Source of the DNA: Arion vulgaris | Taxonomy: Eukaryota > Mollusca > Gastropoda > Stylommatophora > Arionidae | Length of the DNA: 64,000 nucleotides | Assembly: GCA_020796225.1 (NCBI GenBank) | Contig: CM036759.1 | Coordinates: 23,606,313-23,670,312, forward strand | Direction: 5' to 3' | Shown here: in pieces, positions 58,560-64,000 of the stretch | Numbering within the stretch: the first letter of the stretch is position 1 | Layout of the letters: every line of letters starts with the position of its first letter | Notes under the pieces: generated by a model | Databases searched by the model: none | Told to the model about the DNA's origin: nothing | What the model saw: the letters and a program-made list of their open reading frames with translations, nothing else | Program-made: the position numbers and the translations under genes

Positions 58560-58795
58560 CCCCCACCCTCCCCACCCACCATAATACATGAGCATCAATA
58601 CAAGTAAGTAGGCACCATCATATTGAATCTGGAGATTCTTAACCCTGGCTTGTATGATGTGTTCCGTGACTCATGTATTTTCCCCACCACCACCATATAC
58701 ATGAGCATCGTGCAAGTAATTAGGCATCATCATATTGAATCTGGAGATTCTTAACCCTGGCTTGTATGATGTGTCCCGTGACTCATGTATTTTTG
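58560..58795. repeat. Direct repeat, about 110 bp, 2 copies
   Basis: 58578-58678 and 58690-58795 share ATACATGAGCATC, CATATTGAATCTGGAGATTC and GTGACTCATGTATTTT with few changes. The second copy runs into the truncated SINE at 58809. Confidence 0.88.
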
Positions 58796-58808
58796 TGTTA
58801 AGTAGATG

Positions 58809-58970
58809 GATTTTTGTTTTCGATCCAGAAGCACTTGAGCTTTCAGGTTTTCGGATCGGTGCCATGGACATCGTAACACTTCGGTTCGATGCTACAAACA
58901 CAGTCAATCTGGAGAACCTGTGGCATTTCCGCCAGCCCGCAGAATTGAACCTGCACTCACAGAATAGATT
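58809..58970 (-). mobile_element. Truncated tRNA-type SINE, minus strand
   Basis: The reverse complement of CAGAATTGAACCTGCACTCA and CGGTTCGATG matches the B box and body of the SINE at 30787-30997. The A box and the poly(A) are missing or reduced. Opposite orientation in the same intron of the paralogue shows an independent insertion. Confidence 0.8.
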
Positions 58971-59495
58971 GATAATGTCCCCTTTGTTAAGGTGTAATCG
59001 TAACTTAAATTCTACAATTTGGAAGGATATATAAAGTGAAAACGTAACGTTGCATAGTACGATACAATAGGAACGGGTTAACGTATGATAAATAACGTTA
59101 GTACTTTGAATAGAACAACAATTAACAGTAGGTTTATTTCTCAAATCCAACGTTCGCCAAATAAATAAAGGAATTGGTCTGCTATCTTCTGAATACTTAA
59201 GTTCCGAAATGTGAAGTGAAAGGTACTTTCCAGATTACAACGTTGCTGTGTATTGTTATTGTTTTTACTTTTTGTAAAACTACATTACTTTATTTTTAAG
59301 TGTTTCACCATTACAATCTTCAAAGACAATATGACGTTTTCGTTGTCAGCGGAATACATAGTGACTTAGATCCCATTGCTTTATAACATTTTTGTTTTAA
59401 TCCAATAATTATTAGCTAAGATTACACATCGTTGCCATATTTTGCATTATGCATTTTAATACTAACTTTGTCCATTTTTGCATTTATTGTTACAG

Positions 59496-60082
59496 GTGAA
59501 GTCAATCTTACACCAAACGGCAACTATCGCCATTATTACCATATTCGTTATCCTCTTGGTAACAATTTCCCTCATACTACACCAACAGATATGCCTACAA
59601 ATATTCCCCAAGAAGAAACAAAACTATAATAGGACTTGTGTTCACGACGGACAGAGAAAACATAGAGGGAGTTTTGTTTGCTTTGAACAATATTAAATAC
59701 CTGGTAGCGCTTTTTTAATAGTTATTGTATGCACAATCATTTTGGTGGCTAGTCTACGATTGAAAACAGAATTGCGCAAACAATCAGCTTCATCAGGAAA
59801 TGTGGATGCTACTTCCAGTCGTGATCAGAAAGTTACCAAAATGATAACTGTCATCTCAACGTTATTTATCGCCTGCTATCTTCCTCTATGTACTATCATT
59901 GTCGCTGTCATAGTAGAGCCTGAAATGTCAATTGATGGTGTTTATAAAAATACTTTAATAGCAGTTTGTGGTTTCAGTTTTTTCTTGGAATCAGATAATT
60001 CTGCTTCAAATATTTTTATATATTACTTTATGAGTAGCCGTTACAGAAGTGTTTTCATCAGCTGTTTAAGATGAAACAATAA
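59496..60082 (+). pseudogene. Receptor 4 pseudogene, exon 3
   Basis: 587 nt against 594. Compared with receptor 3 there is a net loss of 3 near the start (inner loop 2), 2 in TICC-like sequence near 59570, 1 near 59692 and 1 near 60053. The middle is thus read in a wrong frame to a stop at 59694-59696. From 59742 the correct frame returns (SLRLKTELRKQS, TM6 CYLPLC, TM7 NIFIYYFMSS), and the last loss replaces the C-terminus with SCLR and a stop at 60072. Despite the decay, TM6-TM7 is nearly identical to receptor 3, so the damage is recent. Confidence 0.9.
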
Positions 60083-61424
60083 TTATCCAAGCAGTAAAGA
60101 ATTATCGAAAGCAATGGCAAACTACTGAACGTATAAGTGGTGCCTAGAAAATCAACGACTTGTTTACTGTGGTTGATGGCTACGTCCTTTGGGATATCCA
60201 CGATTTTCATTTTTCAAAGAATTATCTCATTTTTTAATTAATTTTTTCTCTGTCGTATCATTTTACAATTCATACATACTGCAAGCATTTTTTCCTTTTG
60301 GCTCTATCCTGGGTAACTTGTTCAATCTCTTCATGGAATTTAAAACAATTTCCTGTCAGGGTTTCCTTCTATTGCGTTTTTTTTCCCTTTGAACCATTTG
60401 CTTTCCAATTTCAATGCATAATTTTATATCTTTTGATCGCCCGAGTGGTTACCGGGGTCCAAATTTGGGGTGTCAAGAATAGAACCACTGTTACCTGCCA
60501 CGCATGTCGTAAGAAGCGACTAAGGAGGTTTGGCTGAAATCGGATGCATGTGTCCGCTAGGAATGCTAACCCGAAACAAATGCTTGCAGAAAACGGATGC
60601 ACCAGACCGTAAGGCGCATAACATAGTGCAACGACCACTCACATTGAGAAATGGTATAACGTATTCTATGGTCTTCAATCTGCCTCGAAGATTTAGCCAC
60701 GCAACAAGTATGTCAGACCTACCATCACGAGGGTGGCCAAAACTCACTGCAGAAAGAGGTTGGCACAAACGGGGAAGTAGAAATCATTGGAATTATATCC
60801 TACAGAACTGTCCCCAGTATGCAGACGAGTAGAAAGAGGTGGCCCACTGTACACTAGCGTCCAAGACAAACTGTATGGCGTGGCTGATAATCTGAAGCAG
60901 ACGGCTGCCTTCATTAGAGAATCCGAAATCGCAATATAGTGAGAGAGCAGAAGAAGAAGAATATCCTTTGAGAACTTCTTCTTAGAGTATGCTCAATCTA
61001 TCTCCATCTTTTCCTCTTTATGACAGTTGTTGCTAGTGGTTGACCAGACATTTCTTTGATGGTATTATGTCTTCTGAATTCGTCCCATTGTGTGTTCATT
61101 ATTATTTGATCTTCAAACGCATTCAACTTACTTACTATATACTTATTTATTTTCACATTTTAATTGACATTTGTAAGGATGGATTCAACATTGGAATTGA
61201 AGTTTCGTCATTTAGTTTTAAAACTAAAAAACTTGGAGTTCTATATTTCATTTATATTTTAAAAGTTAATGTTGCTTGAACAATTTGAAGCAGAATTTGG
61301 TATTTAGTATATCCAATACAGTTACAACTTTTACCTAAATATGGGAACTGTTCTGCTACTTTTACTATTTCGGATTCTAGCTTGATATCTGTATTACTGG
61401 TCATATCATTCAATCAAGTACAGT
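60083..61424. other. 3' flank of receptor 4
   Basis: 60108-60190 is a SINE tail shared with 55085-55310. 60290-60430 is the old R3 LINE end also present in copy A. 60437-60960 is an R1 element. 60975-61400 matches 32185-32640 of copy A. No gene. Confidence 0.55.
60437..60960 (+). mobile_element. Family R1 long element with 11-bp target duplication
   Basis: 524 bp flanked by ATATCTTTTGA (60426-60436) and ATATCCTTTGA (60961-60971). The first 120 bp (TCGCCCGAGTGGTTACCGGG, CATGTCGTAAGAAGCGACTA) match the SINE at 19566. The rest differs and contains a coding-like stretch (NLPRRFSHATSMSDLPSR, VQDKLYGVADNLKQ, FIRESEIAI) and a GAAGAAGAAGAA end. Copy A is empty here. Confidence 0.85.
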
Positions 61425-62700
61425 GCCGGTTGGTGTAGGCGATCATGTCTCTCCACATCGGTCTGTCTCTGGTATAATCCATCAATTTCTCCATCGAACC
61501 ATTGCCGATCCACGATTTCAAGCCGTTATGAATCCCTTTATCTCTCTTCCCATGTATTTTGTCTGTTGTAACCAAATGTTCTTGATTGTCTGCTTCTTAT
61601 TCGATTGATTAGATTTCGATATGAATCTGTCTCTGACAAGATCTCTTCATTGATCTTTGTAGTTGTCCATGGAACTTTCAACAGTCTTCTGAGAAACCAC
61701 AATACTGGCTCTATATAGCATTGGATTACCTGTTTCCTCAACACCCCTCACAAGAAATTATAGCATAGTATGTTTACAACTTCTGAAAGTCTGATTTCGC
61801 CTGAGATATTCGTCTTTTTATTTCTGAAGCTCATCTACCCTATGATGTTCTAATGGCGCCCATATATTTCAATCTACCCTATGATGTTCTTATGGCGCCC
61901 ATATATTTCAATCTACCCTATGATGTTCTAATGGCGCCCATATATTTCAATCTACCATATGATGTTCTAATGGCGCCCATATATTTCAATCTACCATATG
62001 ATGTTCTAATGGCGCCCATATATTTCAATCTACCCTATGATGTTCTAATGGCGCCCATATATTTCAATCTACCCTATGATGTTCTAATGGCGCCCATATA
62101 TTTCAATCTACCATATGATGTTCTAATGGCGCCCATATATTTCAATCTACCATATGATGTTCTAATGGCGCCCATATATTTCAATCTACCATATGATGTT
62201 CTAATGGCGCCCATATATTTCAATCTACCCTATGATGTTCTAATGGCGCCCATATATTTCAATCTACCATATGATGTTCTAATGGCGCCCATATATTTCA
62301 ATCTACCATATGATGTTCTAATGGCGCCCATATATTTCAATCTACCCTATGATGTTCTAATGGCGCCCATATACTTCAATCTACCCTATGATGTTCTAAT
62401 GGCGCCCATATATTTCAATCTACCCTATGATGTTCTAATGGCGCCCATATATTTCAATCTACCATATGATGTTCTAATGGCGCCCATATATTTCAATCTA
62501 CCCTATGATGTTCTAATGGCGCCCATATACTTCAATCTACCATATGATGTTCTAATGGCGCCATATATTTCAATCTACGAACTTGTTTAATTCCTTCCTC
62601 TCTAATTTTTATATTCTTTGGTACAAGGGGTGTCTCTGGTTTCTTAGAGATTACCATCTTCTCAGATTTACTTTTCATTTGTAATTTCATTATATATTAA
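61425..62700 (-). mobile_element. LINE remnant carrying minisatellite M, minus strand
   Basis: Read on the minus strand. 62690-62585 gives KSEKMVISKKPETP and IKQVRRLKYMGAI, the thumb start. The array of the next 13 codons follows. After it come RNKKTNIS and EVVNILCYN (61825-61765) and QCYIEPVLWFLRRLLKVPWT with NEEIL (61744-61640). This is the usual order VISKK, FKYLGA, EIKxRI, ILC, MxFLRR of LINE proteins. Stops and shifts make it dead. Copy A lacks it. Confidence 0.8.
61833..62583 (-). repeat. Minisatellite M, 39-bp unit, about 19 copies
   Basis: Plus-strand unit CTACCCTATGATGTTCTAAT + GGCGCCCATATATTTCAAT, with CCCTATG or CCATATG variants. On the minus strand each unit reads LKYMGAIRTS-stop-GR, a copy of the RLKYMGAI motif of the surrounding LINE. 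A 245-codon plus-strand frame (61853-62590) is a by-product of the 39-bp period. Confidence 0.95.
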
Positions 62701-62978
62701 TAGAATCACATAATACCAGAGTGCATATGTTGGATTACTAGTCCGAAATATTTAATTTGATTTGACGTATTATGTTTTCCTCACTAGCAATAACTCTCTA
62801 GCTCAACGATTGGGTTAATCAATTATATAAGCGTTCCTTAATAGGGAAGCCATTCAACAACTTTTTATTGTGCATTCATAGCTGTGAACAACTTACTACA
62901 CAAGCAACACTTTATGTATGTTCTTAATAGTGTTCAATGTCAATCAAACTAATGAACATGTAAACATTGATTAAATAG

Positions 62979-64000
62979 TGTTTTGTTAGAAGCACAATGT
63001 AAACAGTTAAATGTTTTGTTAGATGTAGTCTGTAAACTGTTAGATGGTTTGTTTGATGCAGTCTGTAAACTGTTATATGTTTTGTTAGATGCAGCCTGTA
63101 AACTGTTATATGGTTTGTTAGATGTAGTCTGTAAACTGTTAGATGTTTTGTTAGATGAAGTCTGTAAACTGTTAGATGTTTTGTTAGATGAAGTCTGTAA
63201 ACTGTTAGATGTTTTGTTAGATGCAGTCTGTAAACTGTTAGATGTTTTGTTAGAAGCAGTCTGTAAACTGTTAGATGTTTTGTTAGATGCAGTCTGTAAA
63301 CTGTTTGATGTTTTGTTAGATGCAGTCTGTAAACTGTTAGATGTTTTGTTAGATGCAGTCTGTAAACTGTTAGATGTTTTGTTAGATGCAGTCTGTAAAC
63401 TGTTTGATGTTTTGTTAGATGCAGTCTGTAAACTGTTTGATGTTTTGTTAGATGCAGTCTGTAAACTGTTTGATGTTTTGTTAGAAGCAGTCTGTAAACT
63501 GTTAGATATTTTGTTAGATGCAGTCTTTAAACTGTTAGATGTTTTGTTAGATGCAGTCTGTAAACTGTTAGATGTTTTGTTAGATGCAGTCTGTAAACTG
63601 TTAAATGTTTTGTTAGATGCAGTCTGTAAACTGTTAGATGTTTTGTTAGATGCAGTCTGTAAACTGTTAGATGTTTTGTTAGATGCAGTCTGTAAACTGT
63701 TAGATGTTTTGTTAGATGTAGTCTGTAAACTGTTATATGTTTTGTTAGATGCAGTCTGTAAACTGTTATATGTTTTGTTAGATGCACAATGTAAACTGTT
63801 AGATGTTTTGTTAGATGCACTCTGTAAACTGTTAGATGTTTTGTTAGATGCACTCTGTAAACTGTTAGATGTTTTGTTAGATGCAGTCTTTAAACTGTTA
63901 GATGTTTTGTTAGATGCAGTCTGTAAACTGTTAGATGTTTTGTTAGATGCAGTCTTTAAACTGTTAGATGTTTTGTTAGATGCAGTCTGTAAACTGTTAG
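62979..64000 (+). repeat. Minisatellite N, 33-bp unit, at least 31 copies, runs off the window
   Basis: Unit CTGTTAGATGTTTTGTTAGA + TGCAGTCTGTAAA. Mostly single-base variants (AGAAGC, TTTGATG, GCACTC). Copy A has one similar unit at 32900-32935. A minus-strand open frame (63527-63853) follows from the period of 33. Confidence 0.95.

Larger units (their letters stand above)
55968..59495 (+). other. Intron 2 of receptor 4
   Basis: 3.5 kb against 1.07 kb in receptor 3. Holds minisatellite L, a 110-bp direct repeat (58560-58795), a truncated SINE and an R4 end at 59238-59290. The stretch 57800-58555 has no recognisable content. Confidence 0.75.

Noticed and set aside
61853..62590. 245-codon plus-strand open frame made of 13-residue repeats
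   Set aside because: It follows automatically from a 39-bp tandem array lacking stops in that frame. The biologically meaningful reading is the minus-strand LINE frame.
63527..63853. Minus-strand repeat protein in minisatellite N
   Set aside because: By-product of the 33-bp period. It does not continue into unique sequence.

Overview
The window looks like nuclear DNA of an invertebrate, most likely a gastropod mollusc. It is AT-rich, with spliced genes, long repeat-filled introns, tRNA-derived SINEs and remnants of LINE, Helitron, hAT, IS630/Tc1-mariner and LTR elements. The placement rests on the receptor family: 7-transmembrane proteins with an ERC motif at the end of helix 3, the string PLKVK at an exon junction and a helix 7 reading NIFIYY, which resemble mollusc chemosensory-receptor-like class A GPCRs. 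The species is not identified.

The backbone is a plus-strand cluster of four receptor genes with one exon plan. Exon 1 (241 nt) carries the N-terminus and TM1 and ends in a split Gly codon. Exon 2 (215 nt) carries TM2-TM3. Exon 3 (594 nt) carries TM4-TM7 and the stop. Receptor 1 has only exon 3 in the window (634-1227). Receptor 2 (9206-18091) has all three exons, a non-LTR retrotransposon in intron 1 and one extra base in exon 3. Receptor 3 (29423-31928) is intact and predicts 349 residues. Receptor 4 (53686-60082) is a close paralogue of receptor 3 that has become a pseudogene.

Receptors 3 and 4 lie in two copies of one segmental duplication: copy A about 19220-32935 and copy B about 35686-62980. 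Copy B is twice as long because of insertions and tandem-array growth. Each copy serves as the unfilled reference for the other, so several insertions can be delimited closely: SINEs with 11-12 bp target duplications, a Helitron between A and T, a solo LTR with a TTGA duplication, a TA-flanked IS630/Tc1-mariner element with an intact transposase frame, and a LINE with a 12-bp duplication. A hAT remnant with an 8-bp duplication lies in a block absent from copy A.

About a dozen minisatellites (24-62 bp units) fill the rest. For four of them the other paralogue shows one unexpanded unit at the same place. Three others (46, 39 and 39 bp) appear to have started inside reverse-transcriptase coding sequence of LINE remnants, and one grew from the A-box half of a tRNA-like SINE. 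Apart from the receptors, the transposase and the degraded retroelement frames, I recognise no protein-coding gene. Most of the remaining sequence is intron, flank or old repeat.
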